64,000 nucleotides of DNA from Bacillota bacterium (GTDB taxonomy: Bacteria > Bacillota > Clostridia > Christensenellales > Aristaeellaceae). The notes below the pieces were generated by a model. That model searched no databases. It was not told where the DNA came from and saw only the letters and a program-made list of their open reading frames with translations. The stretch covers positions 62,001-126,000 of the forward strand of contig JAEVYX010000057.1 of NCBI GenBank assembly GCA_023392515.1, given 5' to 3'. How positions within the stretch are numbered: the first letter of the stretch is position 1; each line of letters begins with the position of its first letter. A program made the translations under genes and the position numbers. This document shows positions 15,458 through 23,997 of this stretch, piece after piece.

Positions 15458-16597
15458 TCAGGCCAGCTGTTCTTGCGCCTGGCGGATTTTTTTCAGCAAT
15501 GAAATGATGGTAAGCTGCTGAGGGCACGCCTTCTGGCATAAACCGCATGCAACACAACTGGCGGCATCATTGCCGGCTTCCCGAAGCTTTTCATAATCCC
15601 TCCAGAAAGACGGCATTTGGTCCAGCATCGCACCGCTGTCATATCCTTCAAAGATATCGGGAATGAGAACGCCTTTGGGGCAGGGCTGGCAATAGGAGCA
15701 GCCGGTGCATCCTGTCTTTATCCGGCTTTTGTAGGCGGCTTTTACTTTTTCAAGCAACGCTGTTTCCTCTGCCGTAAGCGCAGCGGCTTCCGCACTAAAG
15801 ATGCGAAGATTATCCTCTACCTGCTCCATGGTACTCATGCCGCTGAGAATGGTCATTACTTCCGGCATGCTGTACAGGTACCTGAAAGCCCATTCCACAC
15901 TGCTGCGATGAACGGGGAAAGCATCATACAGCTTTTGCACTTCGGCCGGCGGGGTTGCCAGGGCGCCTCCCCTGAGGGGTTCCATCAGCACAATTGCAAT
16001 GCCCTTTTTTGCGGCGTAGTGCATGCCTTCCAGGGTGGCCTGATTTTCATCGTCCAGCAGATTCATTTGTATCTGAGCCATCTTCCAGGGGTAATCATCC
16101 ACGATTTTTAAAAACGTTTCTTTATTATCATGAAAGGAGAACGAAGGGAAGCGAATTTTTCCGCTGTTGACAGCCTTATCAAGAAATTCAGGGTAATCCA
16201 GCTTTTGCATCTTCTCGAAAGTTTTGAGGCTTAGAGAATGGAGAAGATAAAAATCAATGTAGTCTGTCTTCAACTTACGCAGCTGTTCTTCCAGAAGCCT
16301 GTCCATGTCCTGGCGCGTTTCCACCTGCCATGCAGGCAGCTTGGTAGCCAGCAATACTTTTTCCCGATAGCCGTTTTGAAGCGCATCCCCTACTACGAGC
16401 TCGCTTTCCCCATAGTGGTACGGATAGGCGGTATCTACATAATTTACGCCCTGGTCAATGGCCCGGCGAATCATGGCGATGGCTTCTTCCCGGTTGATGG
16501 ATTGCTTTCCGTCTATCTCCTTCGTAGGCAGCCGCATAGCGCCAAAACCTAAACGGGACACGCGGAGGCCAAGAGTCGGTACAGAAATCATTTGCAT
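15458..16597 (-). CDS. Aldo/keto reductase with C-terminal ferredoxin-type domain
   Basis: A 379-residue protein. The AKR barrel carries the catalytic tetrad: Asp and Tyr in VDTAYPYHYGESE, Lys in LATKLP and His in YLLHSL. Residues 290-379 add two iron-sulfur cysteine groups (CTGCSYCQPCP and CVACGLCQKACP), a layout found in anaerobes where ferredoxin or another carrier can pass electrons to the reductase. The start at 16597 (MQMISVPTLG) has AGGAG 9 bases upstream; an upstream ATG at 16624 lacks one. The substrate is unknown. It is a single gene divergent from tRNA-Ser. Confidence 0.88.
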   Translation of the reverse strand: MQMISVPTLGLRVSRLGFGAMRLPTKEIDGKQSINREEAIAMIRRAIDQGVNYVDTAYPYHYGESELVVGDALQNGYREKVLLATKLPAWQVETRQDMDRLLEEQLRKLKTDYIDFYLLHSLSLKTFEKMQKLDYPEFLDKAVNSGKIRFPSFSFHDNKETFLKIVDDYPWKMAQIQMNLLDDENQATLEGMHYAAKKGIAIVLMEPLRGGALATPPAEVQKLYDAFPVHRSSVEWAFRYLYSMPEVMTILSGMSTMEQVEDNLRIFSAEAAALTAEETALLEKVKAAYKSRIKTGCTGCSYCQPCPKGVLIPDIFEGYDSGAMLDQMPSFWRDYEKLREAGNDAASCVACGLCQKACPQQLTIISLLKKIRQAQEQLA

Positions 16598-16694
16598 AAA
16601 AGGTGCTCCTTTCGTGGGTTTCATTCAGTCTACCATAAGAGGTACAATTTGAAAAGTATGGGAAAAGGCAAGGCTGCGTTTTTAGAAATTCTGC

Positions 16695-16723
16695 TTGACA
16701 CAAGTGTGATCTGCATGTATAAT
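16695..16723 (+). promoter_or_regulatory. Promoter of tRNA-Ser
   Basis: Perfect consensus TTGACA (16695-16700), 17-base spacer, TATAAT (16718-16723), 30 bases before the tRNA. Confidence 0.85.
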
Positions 16724-16752
16724 ACTTGATGTTGCCGGTTTAGCCGGTCGAT

Positions 16753-16843
16753 GGAGAGTTGGCTGAGTGGTCTAAGGCGCACGACTGGAAATCGTGTGTG
16801 GGCTTATACCCCACCTAGGGTTCAAATCCCTAACTCTCCGCCA
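16753..16843 (+). tRNA. tRNA-Ser(GGA)
   Basis: Ninety-one bases with acceptor GGAGAGT/ACTCTCC, anticodon loop CTGGAAA (anticodon GGA), a long class II variable arm (GTGGGCTTATACCCCAC), T-arm AGGG-TTCAAAT-CCCT, discriminator G and encoded CCA. Confidence 0.95.
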
Positions 16844-16849
16844 TGAAAA

Positions 16850-16893
16850 CCGTTGATTTATCTATGATTTATAGATAAACAACGGCTTTTTTT
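16850..16893 (+). terminator. Terminator of tRNA-Ser
   Basis: CCGTTGATTTATCTAT pairs with ATAGATAAACAACGG, followed by CTTTTTTT. Confidence 0.85.
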
Positions 16894-16925
16894 AATTGAA
16901 AAGCTGATTGCATCTGCGTATTAAT

Positions 16926-18209
16926 TCATTGAGCGGGGGACTTACCTTTCTTGCGGAATGTGTCCAAGAGGGGCACCATTACCGTGGCAACAATCCCTGC
17001 TGAAAAGCCTGTGTTATATAAGTTCAGACCGCCGTGCAAAATGCCGGAATTCAGCACAACGGATGAGTTGATATAACCGGCCGCAATACCCCAAATCCAG
17101 CCGTAGTGGCCGGCGATTGGTGCAAGGGATGTGCCGAACAAAGCCGCAAGCTGAATAGCTGGATCGTTGATATTCCATATTTTCGTTAGGCTTCCAATGA
17201 AGACGCCAATCCATATTGGCGTAATATTCCGCAAATGCTTGCCGAATGCGCCGAACCCGGCTACCGTAAGGATTCCTCCTGTGGTTGGCCCATTTAAGTC
17301 ACCACCCACCAGCAGCACATACCCTGTGGCGGCCAGTCCGTTGATACCCATATTCAGTAGGCTTGCTGCAAATCCGTCTGATGCAATGAAATCGCTGTAT
17401 AGCGTGCCCGGGTATGTAAATATTCGAAAGACCTTTTTTGGCGCATGTCTGTCCAATAGAACAGCGGCTGCAATCATAGAAAGAAAGAGCGCACAAAGAA
17501 AGAGGCTGAACAATTGATTGTTGCCCGTACTCCAGACAGATCTACTGTAAACGGTATATCCGAATGACTTAAAAAGCGATACATAAACGGTACCTAAAAT
17601 ACCTACGGAGAAGCCGGTATTATATAGGTTAAAGCCCTTGTGCAGCTTGACGACATTTGCTGATAATGGGACTATCAGCATACCAATGCTGATACCGACG
17701 AGCAAGCTCAGTACAATCCTTTGCCACAATAGAAGATCAACAACAAACAAAAGCTCCGTGACAACTGGAGAGATGCTTGTTGCAAGCAAAGCGATATGTA
17801 CATGGTCTTTGAATGGTTCTCTTCGCAGTTTGGAGTAGACAAAGGCACCGAATATGATTGGCCAGATATTGAATATGTTCTTGCCAAACAGCCCGAAGCT
17901 GCCCATCAAAAACACGGAAGTAATGTATAGCCCTCCGATATCGATCTTCAATGCAAACAGCATGGCAATTGAAATCAACATAAGAGCCCCGGCATTTATA
18001 AAAGCCGCTCCGATACCGCCAATTTCTACATAATCGGTAATCAAGACCGCGGGTTCTATGATGATCCGAGAAAGCCCCTGTGCAATGGAGTACGGATTCT
18101 GAACCGCAAAACCAAACACGAAAAAGGATATGGAAATCAAGGCCAAAATGATGTATTTTGTTATATAAGCATTGGCTGGTCCAGACAGCTCGTTGTTCTT
18201 TGTATGTAT
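16926..18209 (-). CDS. DUF1576 polytopic membrane protein
   Basis: A membrane protein of about 425 residues with roughly ten hydrophobic segments; two related halves share the text LYNTGFS.GI (FNLYNTGFSVGIL and LNLYNTGFSAGIV). This matches DUF1576, a family of unknown function found in Firmicutes. The start is uncertain. The first standard start codon in frame is TTG at 18146, which has no ribosome site and would cut into the first membrane helix. The frame stays open to 18257, and AGGAGAGG at about 18220-18230 points to ATA at 18209. The listed end assumes that non-standard start; a sequence error or a CTG start is also possible. Confidence 0.7.
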   Translation of the reverse strand: MHTKNNELSGPANAYITKYIILALISISFFVFGFAVQNPYSIAQGLSRIIIEPAVLITDYVEIGGIGAAFINAGALMLISIAMLFALKIDIGGLYITSVFLMGSFGLFGKNIFNIWPIIFGAFVYSKLRREPFKDHVHIALLATSISPVVTELLFVVDLLLWQRIVLSLLVGISIGMLIVPLSANVVKLHKGFNLYNTGFSVGILGTVYVSLFKSFGYTVYSRSVWSTGNNQLFSLFLCALFLSMIAAAVLLDRHAPKKVFRIFTYPGTLYSDFIASDGFAASLLNMGINGLAATGYVLLVGGDLNGPTTGGILTVAGFGAFGKHLRNITPIWIGVFIGSLTKIWNINDPAIQLAALFGTSLAPIAGHYGWIWGIAAGYINSSVVLNSGILHGGLNLYNTGFSAGIVATVMVPLLDTFRKKGKSPAQ

Positions 18210-18340
18210 GTTGGCTCGTCCTCTCCTGTTTTGATGCCCATCCAGGTGATTATTCGCTTATTTGCGGAATTTAACACAAATAGCCGCCATGGCGGCTTCC
18301 GGCTTGCATGCTTCTTTCCGGCTTGGCAGCGGAAATGAGC

Positions 18341-18374
18341 AAAAGGAGTCGCCTGACGCTGAAGCAGCGGCTCC
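18341..18374 (-). terminator. Terminator of the 87-residue ORF
   Basis: On the minus strand GGAGCCGC pairs with GCGACTCC, then CTTTTGCTC. It supports the ORF at 18412-18675 being a real gene. Confidence 0.55.
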
Positions 18375-18411
18375 CTTTGCCCGGGCTATCCTTGTGGATA
18401 CCCTTTGCTTT

Positions 18412-18675
18412 TTACCATTTAACTTTGATGGAATAGTACTTTTCGATGACAGTCAGCCCGTCGTTTCGGAGCATTTCTGCGACAGTTTTTCGGACACACG
18501 GATCATGCAGATCGGGAATTCCCAGCGGATATGCTGCATCAAAGGTCATCTGGTGATGGCCCTGCCATGCATACTTGCGAAGTCGGTTCTGAATTGTTGT
18601 GTAGGCTTGGGTGGCGCGCTTATCACACATATGCTCTCCTGCGTGAATTCGGCCAAGCTCATCTCTTAGTCTCAT
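18412..18675 (-). CDS. Small hypothetical protein, 87 residues
   Basis: I do not recognise the family. The protein is soluble and its end (VAEMLRNDGLTVIEKYYSIKVKW) is typical of small alpha/beta proteins with a helix followed by two strands. AAGGGGG lies about 10 bases before the ATG. A perfect 7-bp inverted repeat (TATGTTA-5-TAACATA, 18700-18718) sits just upstream and a terminator follows the stop, so it appears to be a complete regulated unit. A plus-strand frame overlaps it at 18262-18669 but looks non-coding. Confidence 0.6.
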   Translation of the reverse strand: MRLRDELGRIHAGEHMCDKRATQAYTTIQNRLRKYAWQGHHQMTFDAAYPLGIPDLHDPCVRKTVAEMLRNDGLTVIEKYYSIKVKW

Positions 18676-18699
18676 AGGTGCGTCCCCCTTTTACAAGCT

Positions 18700-18718
18700 T
18701 ATGTTATATTCTAACATA
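18700..18718 (-). promoter_or_regulatory. Inverted repeat, operator candidate
   Basis: TATGTTA-TATTC-TAACATA is a perfect 7-bp palindrome 25 bases upstream of the ORF at 18675. A -10-like TAGAAT lies inside it. Confidence 0.5.
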
Positions 18719-18950
18719 TAATCAGCGAATAAAACCGGATTGAAAAGAGCTTTGAAAAGTTAAGTTTTTCACCAAATGATAGCGTTGAAAACTGAAAGAT
18801 TGCACAAATCAGAACATCCCGTGAAAGGAACATCCAAAGATTGTTTCCGTTCCCCGGTTGGAGAAAAATATAATGGTTGACAAGTTGATGCCCGGGCGTT
18901 ATAAAGGTTTTCGAAGGCATATGCGTTTGAGATATGGGGGATCGTTCATC

Positions 18951-19328
18951 ATGCGTTTGTTGGAAACACTAAAAGTGATAGCGAAGCAATTGAAGGCCAA
19001 CCTGGCAGCACTATATCTTGCCTATCGGCGGAAGGATACGCCAATTCCTGCCAAGGTGGCAGCCATTGTTGCGGTGGCATATGCGCTATCTCCCATTGAT
19101 TTGATTCCCGATTTTATTCCTGTTTTGGGATACCTGGATGATATCATTCTTTTACCGCTGCTCATCTGGGTTGCAGTAAAACTTATTCCCCCGGAAATCA
19201 TGCAGGAATGCCGGGAAAATGCACAAGACCTATGGAAAGACGGAAGGCCCAAAAAGATTTGGTATGCCTTACCTATTGTACTTATATGGGCAATCATTCT
19301 TGCGGCGATCCTTAGGGCATTATTGTGA
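18951..19328 (+). CDS. DUF1232 (YkvA-like) membrane protein
   Basis: A 125-residue protein. The DUF1232 core is YALSPIDLIPDFIPVLGYLDD, followed by IILLPLLIWVAVKLIP; the C-terminus (LPIVLIWAIILAAILRALL) is one membrane helix. The family (YkvA) is widespread and its function is unknown. I start at 18951 with GGGGG about ten bases upstream; ATG codons at 18921 and in frame further upstream are alternatives. A terminator follows at 19367. Confidence 0.8.
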   Translation: MRLLETLKVIAKQLKANLAALYLAYRRKDTPIPAKVAAIVAVAYALSPIDLIPDFIPVLGYLDDIILLPLLIWVAVKLIPPEIMQECRENAQDLWKDGRPKKIWYALPIVLIWAIILAAILRALL

Positions 19329-19366
19329 CGAGTTTGGATAGATAGCTCAATAAACATGCCACACAG

Positions 19367-19404
19367 AAGCGGTTTATTCCTGTGCAGGAATAGGCTGCTT
19401 TTTG
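19367..19404 (+). terminator. Terminator after the DUF1232 gene
   Basis: TTTATTCCT pairs with AGGAATAGG around GTGC, with outer AGC/GCT pairs, then TTTTTG. Confidence 0.6.
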
Positions 19405-19474
19405 TTTGTAGACAAATATATGGTATGAAAAGCCTTTCCTTTGGAAACTTTTAAAATAGGAAAGGAGGAATGGT

Positions 19475-21811
19475 ATGCAAACTCAGGCAGTTCTGGAAAG
19501 ATCCCTGGCGCGGCAGGATGGGCTGGACAAGGCCAGAGGCGAATTGCATTTTGTGGGGGATACCATAGAAGCCGGCTGCCTGCATGCAGCGCTTTGTGTA
19601 TCTGGCGAAGCCCATGGGATCATCCGGTCTATTGATATGCGGGAAGCGCTTTTAGTGCCTGGTATCGTTGCAATCCTCACTGGCGAAGACGTACCCGCGC
19701 TCATGGGAAGCCAAATCAGGGATATGCCCATCTTGGCCCGTGGGGTGGTACGGTATTGCGGCGAACCTGTGGCCCTTGCAGTGGCTGGGGAAGCATGGCA
19801 GGCCCAGCGGGCTGCTGCTCTTGTTCATGTGGATTATGATCCCTTGCCTGTTATAAATACTGTGGGGGCTGCGCTGCTTGACGATACGCCTGTTCTGCAT
19901 CCCGACCTGTCCGGCTATTTCCATGTTGTTGAGGATATATACCCCGAGCCGGGGTCAAACGTTGTCCATCGTGCGAAAATTCGCAAGGGTGATATGGCGA
20001 AGGGTTGGGCGCAAAGTGATGTAACGGTGGAGGGCCATTTTACGATCCCTCAGGCGGCACACGGCTATATGGAAACTCGGTGCGCGGCCGCATCTATCAA
20101 GGGGGATGGCACGGTGGTAATTCAGTCTTCCACCCAGGCTCCCCATGCGTTGCGAAAGGCATTCGCGTCGATCTTTCAGCTCTCAGAAGGTCAGGTGGAG
20201 GTGCAGGGGTATCATGTGGGGGGGGGATATGGCGGAAAAGTGAATGGCCATCCCGAAATGCTGGCATATGCTGCTTCAAGGGCGGCAGGGGGCAGAAAAG
20301 TGGTGGTGACCCTGCCCCGGGAGCAGTGCTTTACTTCAGTTGGCTGCAAGATTGGAGCGGATTGCACCCTGAAAATTGGTGCCAAGCGGGATGGCAAAAT
20401 AACCGCACTGGAGGCTACGTATCATTTAGATACAGGTGCGTATGCTGACTCCGGGCCTAGGATGGCCTATGCTATTGCCACAAGTACCGGAGAAATGTAC
20501 GTCATTGAGCATATTCAGTGTGATGCACTTTGCATCTATACCAATCATGTCTATGCTACATCTTTCAGGGGGTTTGGCCATGAAGTTTCCGTTTTTTGTA
20601 TGGAACGGATGATGGACAAGCTTGCTGCACTTCTGCAATTGGATGGCGTTGCCCTCAGGCAAATGAACCTTGTGAAGCCCGGAGATACCTCACCGACAGG
20701 GGTCAGGCTTACAAAGAGCAATTTTGGTGATCCTCTGGGATGCCTGCTAAAGGCTGCGGAGATGATTGATTGGCGAGAAGGCGCGCTGACTCCCATTGGC
20801 AGCGACAAGGTTCGGGCCAAGGGATTCGCCTGCCTGAGTAAAACCTCCAGTTCGCCTACGGATGCCTGCTCCGGCGCGGTGGTTATCTTTTGCCCGGATG
20901 GCAGCGTAAATGTTCACTGCGGCGTTGTGGAGTGCGGCCAGGGGTTTGCCGCTTCTATCAGGCAGATTGTAGCGGAAAAATTGCAGATGGATCCGGAACG
21001 GGTATTTGTCATGGAATGCATCAATACCAGGACTGCTCCGGAACATTGGAAGACCGTTGCCAGTATGTCGAATTTCATGGCTGGAAATGCGGTGTTGGCG
21101 GCCTTGGAGGATGCCATCGTACAGCTCAAGCAAAAGGCGGCGATCGCCTTGCGCTGCCAGGAGTGCCATCTCACGGTGGGCCGGGAAAGGGTAACGCAGG
21201 TGAGTGCCCCGGATGTGTTTATAGAGATCAGGCACTTGACCGGCGGAATGAAGTTGGAAAACGGCACTGCTATCGGCGGCCAGATTATCGGCCGGGGCAG
21301 CTATGTGATGGAGCATTTGTCCACCTTGGACAAGGAAACTGGGCAGGGTCGCGGCGGCCCCTATTGGACGACGGGGGCTCAGGCAGTAGAGATTGAATAT
21401 GACAAAAAGGAGCGTACATACCGCCTCCTGCGGGCGGTCACCGCAATTGATGCAGGAAAGCTGGTTCATCCGGCCATCAGCCGAGGGCAGATTACCGGGG
21501 CCATGCACATGGGGCTTAGCGTGGCCACACGGGAGCATTATGCGTATAACGAGCGGGCACAACTGGTTAGCACCAGCTTTCGCACCTACAAAATGCTTCA
21601 CTTCGGGCAAAGCCCCTCTTATGAGGTGGCCTTTTTGGAAACCCCCAACAATGACGGGCCTTATGGCTTGAGAGGGCTGGGGGAGCATGGCTTGTTGGGG
21701 ATGGCTCCTGCTCTGGCCAATGCGTTAAGTCTGGCTGCGGGCCGGGAGATGGACGAACTTCCCCTGAAGTTTGAAAAGGTATGGCAAAAGGCAGAGGAGG
21801 GAAAACCATGA
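19475..21811 (+). CDS. Molybdenum hydroxylase, molybdopterin-binding large subunit (xanthine dehydrogenase family)
   Basis: A 778-residue catalytic subunit of the xanthine oxidase family, which hydroxylates N-heterocycles, aldehydes or purines at a molybdenum centre. Visible cofactor loops are GGGYGGK (about residue 249), FRGFGHE and the active-site stretch GLRGLGEHGLLGMAPALAN near the end, whose Glu is the catalytic base. AAAGGAGG precedes the ATG by about 8 bases. The next gene starts inside its stop codon (ATGA), so the subunits are translationally coupled. The substrate loop FRGFGHEVS differs from the common FRGFGxPQ, so purine use cannot be assumed. Confidence 0.9.
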   Translation: MQTQAVLERSLARQDGLDKARGELHFVGDTIEAGCLHAALCVSGEAHGIIRSIDMREALLVPGIVAILTGEDVPALMGSQIRDMPILARGVVRYCGEPVALAVAGEAWQAQRAAALVHVDYDPLPVINTVGAALLDDTPVLHPDLSGYFHVVEDIYPEPGSNVVHRAKIRKGDMAKGWAQSDVTVEGHFTIPQAAHGYMETRCAAASIKGDGTVVIQSSTQAPHALRKAFASIFQLSEGQVEVQGYHVGGGYGGKVNGHPEMLAYAASRAAGGRKVVVTLPREQCFTSVGCKIGADCTLKIGAKRDGKITALEATYHLDTGAYADSGPRMAYAIATSTGEMYVIEHIQCDALCIYTNHVYATSFRGFGHEVSVFCMERMMDKLAALLQLDGVALRQMNLVKPGDTSPTGVRLTKSNFGDPLGCLLKAAEMIDWREGALTPIGSDKVRAKGFACLSKTSSSPTDACSGAVVIFCPDGSVNVHCGVVECGQGFAASIRQIVAEKLQMDPERVFVMECINTRTAPEHWKTVASMSNFMAGNAVLAALEDAIVQLKQKAAIALRCQECHLTVGRERVTQVSAPDVFIEIRHLTGGMKLENGTAIGGQIIGRGSYVMEHLSTLDKETGQGRGGPYWTTGAQAVEIEYDKKERTYRLLRAVTAIDAGKLVHPAISRGQITGAMHMGLSVATREHYAYNERAQLVSTSFRTYKMLHFGQSPSYEVAFLETPNNDGPYGLRGLGEHGLLGMAPALANALSLAAGREMDELPLKFEKVWQKAEEGKP

Positions 21812-22638
21812 TCCCTTTTTCCTTTTCTTATGTGCAGCCTAAAACTTTGAAGGAAGCCCGGGAAACGTATTGCCAAAGCAAAAGCATTGGTGAAAAGCCC
21901 ATGTATTACGCCGGCGGCACCGAAATCATTACCATGGGCCGGGTAAACAGCCTTCGCTTTGATATGGTGATTGACATAAAAGGAATTCCGGATATGCAGG
22001 GGCTGAAAACCCAGGGGAGCCGGCTTGTGATCGGTGCGGCTGAGACGCTGAATGAGGTTATCTGCTGGAATGCGTTCCCGCTGCTTAGCAAATGTTGCAA
22101 GCGGGTGGCAAGCCATACCGCACAATGCAAGATCACTCTGGGTGGAAATGTTGCGGGAACAGTGATTTATCACGAAACGGCGCTGGCCCTTTTGCTGGCA
22201 GACGCCCAGGTGAGCCTGTACGGTGAAAAAGGAGTGCGCAAGGCACCCATAAGACAGCTTTTTGATCCGGACATTTCCCTTTTGCCGGGCGAGATGATCG
22301 TATCATTTTCCATTGATAAAAAAATCGCATCGCTTCCATATGTTCATGTAAAGCATGTGGATAGCGAGAAAATCGGCTATCCTTTGTTTACACTGGCTGC
22401 CATTCGAAAAAAGGATACGGTGGAGGTGGCTGCAAGCGGACTTTATCGCTACCCCATCAGGCTTTCATTTTCGGTTCGGGAGGCTGGGACTGACCCGGAC
22501 GCCTGGTGGGAAGCGGCAGAACAGGGCTTGCCCGGCCTTCCCATGGGAGATGCACTGGGGTCTGGGGAATACCGGCAGTTTAAGTTTCGGGAAGCACTGG
22601 AAAATACACGCCAAAGGCTTGCGGTGGAGGCAGTATGA
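21808..22638 (+). CDS. Molybdenum hydroxylase, FAD-binding subunit
   Basis: A 276-residue subunit of the CoxM/XdhB type that carries electrons from the iron-sulfur protein to FAD. FAD-site text includes YAGGTEI (about residue 38) and TLGGNVAG (about 112). I start at the ATG at 21808, overlapping the stop of the large subunit by ATGA; a GAGGAGG site lies inside the upstream gene. The reading frame also extends 9 codons upstream to 21781, without support. It is about the usual length. It overlaps the iron-sulfur gene by ATGA as well. Confidence 0.88.
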   Translation: MIPFSFSYVQPKTLKEARETYCQSKSIGEKPMYYAGGTEIITMGRVNSLRFDMVIDIKGIPDMQGLKTQGSRLVIGAAETLNEVICWNAFPLLSKCCKRVASHTAQCKITLGGNVAGTVIYHETALALLLADAQVSLYGEKGVRKAPIRQLFDPDISLLPGEMIVSFSIDKKIASLPYVHVKHVDSEKIGYPLFTLAAIRKKDTVEVAASGLYRYPIRLSFSVREAGTDPDAWWEAAEQGLPGLPMGDALGSGEYRQFKFREALENTRQRLAVEAV

Positions 22639-23117
22639 TAAAAATACAAGGCAAAACCGTTATCACGTTAAAGGTAAACGGACAGGATATCGAAACGGCA
22701 GTCTATCCGTTTCAAACCTTGCTGGATGTGCTTCGGGACAACCTGGGTCTCACCGGCGCCAAACCGGGGTGTGAAAATGGAGATTGCGGCGCCTGCACGG
22801 TCTTGTGGGACGGCTGGCCCATGAAATCCTGCTTATGTCTGGCTGTGGAAGCGCCGGGTCACGAAATCATGACGGTGGAAGGCTTGCAGGATACAACGCT
22901 TCAGCAGGCATTTGTGAACCGCTTCGCTATGCAGTGCGGATATTGCACGCCGGGATACATTATGAATGCCCATTCCCTACTTGACCACCACCCGGATCCT
23001 GAGGATGAGGTGATCGACAGCTGGATGCAATCGAATATCTGCAGGTGTACATGCTATGAGGAGATAGGCGACGCCATACGGGATGTAATCAAAAGCTGCA
23101 GGAGGGAAACACAGTGA
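22635..23117 (+). CDS. Molybdenum hydroxylase, [2Fe-2S] subunit
   Basis: A 160-residue iron-sulfur subunit. The plant-type cluster motif is CENGDCGACTVLWDG with a later cysteine (KSCLCLA), and the second cluster motif is CGYCTPG with CRCTCYEEI. Both clusters relay electrons from molybdenum to FAD. It overlaps the FAD subunit by ATGA and the next gene by GTGA, so four genes form one operon. No cofactor insertion genes (CoxF, XdhC type) are in the window. Confidence 0.93.
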   Translation: MIKIQGKTVITLKVNGQDIETAVYPFQTLLDVLRDNLGLTGAKPGCENGDCGACTVLWDGWPMKSCLCLAVEAPGHEIMTVEGLQDTTLQQAFVNRFAMQCGYCTPGYIMNAHSLLDHHPDPEDEVIDSWMQSNICRCTCYEEIGDAIRDVIKSCRRETQ

Positions 23118-23770
23118 AGAAACAGGTACAGGCCGTTTTGTTCTGGGGCGGTTTATGGGGGATTTCGGAAGCGACAATCTCCTATTTTGTTCACTTGTAT
23201 TTGCCCGGCATGGGGTGGATGTTCTATTATCCACTGGCTTACGGCTTTATGTGGGGGGCGCTTCATGCTACAGGCAAGCGATCCACGGTTATGTATGCCG
23301 CAGTTTGCGCCTCAGCCATCAAGCTTGTCAATTTGCCGGTCGTGCCAAGGGTTGATTATGTTATCAACCCGGCGATATCCATCCTGCTGGAGGGCTTTAC
23401 GGTATGGCTTGCCTTGTTATGTATCGGGGATAAGGAAAAGCCGCTCATTCGCTATGGCCTATTGCCGCTTTTGACCAGCGCGGCCTGGCGGGGTCTGTAT
23501 CTTGCCTATTTGCTATGGACGCCGCAATGGATGAGGGATGTTTCCGTTCTTGCCGACGGGCAGGAGATGATGCGGTTTATCACGCTGGAGTTTATGGGAA
23601 ACGCATTGGCCATCAGCCTCTTTTCCTGGATGATGTCCGGGCTTAACCATGCTTTGAAAGTAAAGCTCCAAAGGGCGCAGCGGGGAAAACAAATCTTGCC
23701 GGATACGGCTTATAGCGGCATCGCTCTTGGTACGGTGATCCTCTCCATTCTTTTGCAGCGGGCACTGTAA
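23114..23770 (+). CDS. Polytopic membrane protein in the molybdenum hydroxylase operon
   Basis: A 218-residue protein with about five to six hydrophobic segments and no family I recognise. The start is GTG, overlapping the stop of the iron-sulfur subunit, so it is translated with the enzyme. The text LWGISEATISYFVH and YPLAYGFMWGALH in the first 60 residues is rich in aromatic residues. It could be a transporter or S-component-like binder for the enzyme's substrate or for a cofactor precursor; that is inference from position only. A strong terminator follows. Confidence 0.7.
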   Translation: MKKQVQAVLFWGGLWGISEATISYFVHLYLPGMGWMFYYPLAYGFMWGALHATGKRSTVMYAAVCASAIKLVNLPVVPRVDYVINPAISILLEGFTVWLALLCIGDKEKPLIRYGLLPLLTSAAWRGLYLAYLLWTPQWMRDVSVLADGQEMMRFITLEFMGNALAISLFSWMMSGLNHALKVKLQRAQRGKQILPDTAYSGIALGTVILSILLQRAL

Positions 23771-23811
23771 TTTGGGGCCTGATATCAAACAAAGATTTTA
23801 CTTTGCATAAC

Positions 23812-23847
23812 AAGAAAAATCCTTGATTTTCAAGGGTTTTTCTTTTT
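23812..23847 (+). terminator. Terminator of the molybdenum hydroxylase operon
   Basis: AAGAAAAATCCTTG pairs with CAAGGGTTTTTCTT (14 bp, one G-U) around ATTTT, ending in TTTTT. Confidence 0.85.
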
Positions 23848-23997
23848 GGTGAGAATCTTTTATTCAGCTGGATTCGTTTCCATGCGCGTGCCAGAAACCG
23901 CGCAATGGGAAAATAAGGTCAAAATAGTCGAGCAGCATGCTTTTTCAGCCTGTATAATAAAGATGCTTGCGCAAGCTGGATGAAATGGAGAATTGCC

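Noticed and set aside
18262..18669. A 135-codon plus-strand open frame antisense to the 87-residue gene
   Set aside because: The minus-strand ORF has ribosome site, palindrome and terminator; this one has none of these.
20747..21688. A 313-codon open frame on the minus strand inside the molybdenum large subunit gene
   Set aside because: It is antisense to a clearly recognised enzyme, lacks a ribosome site and domain text; the high GC third position of the real gene explains it.
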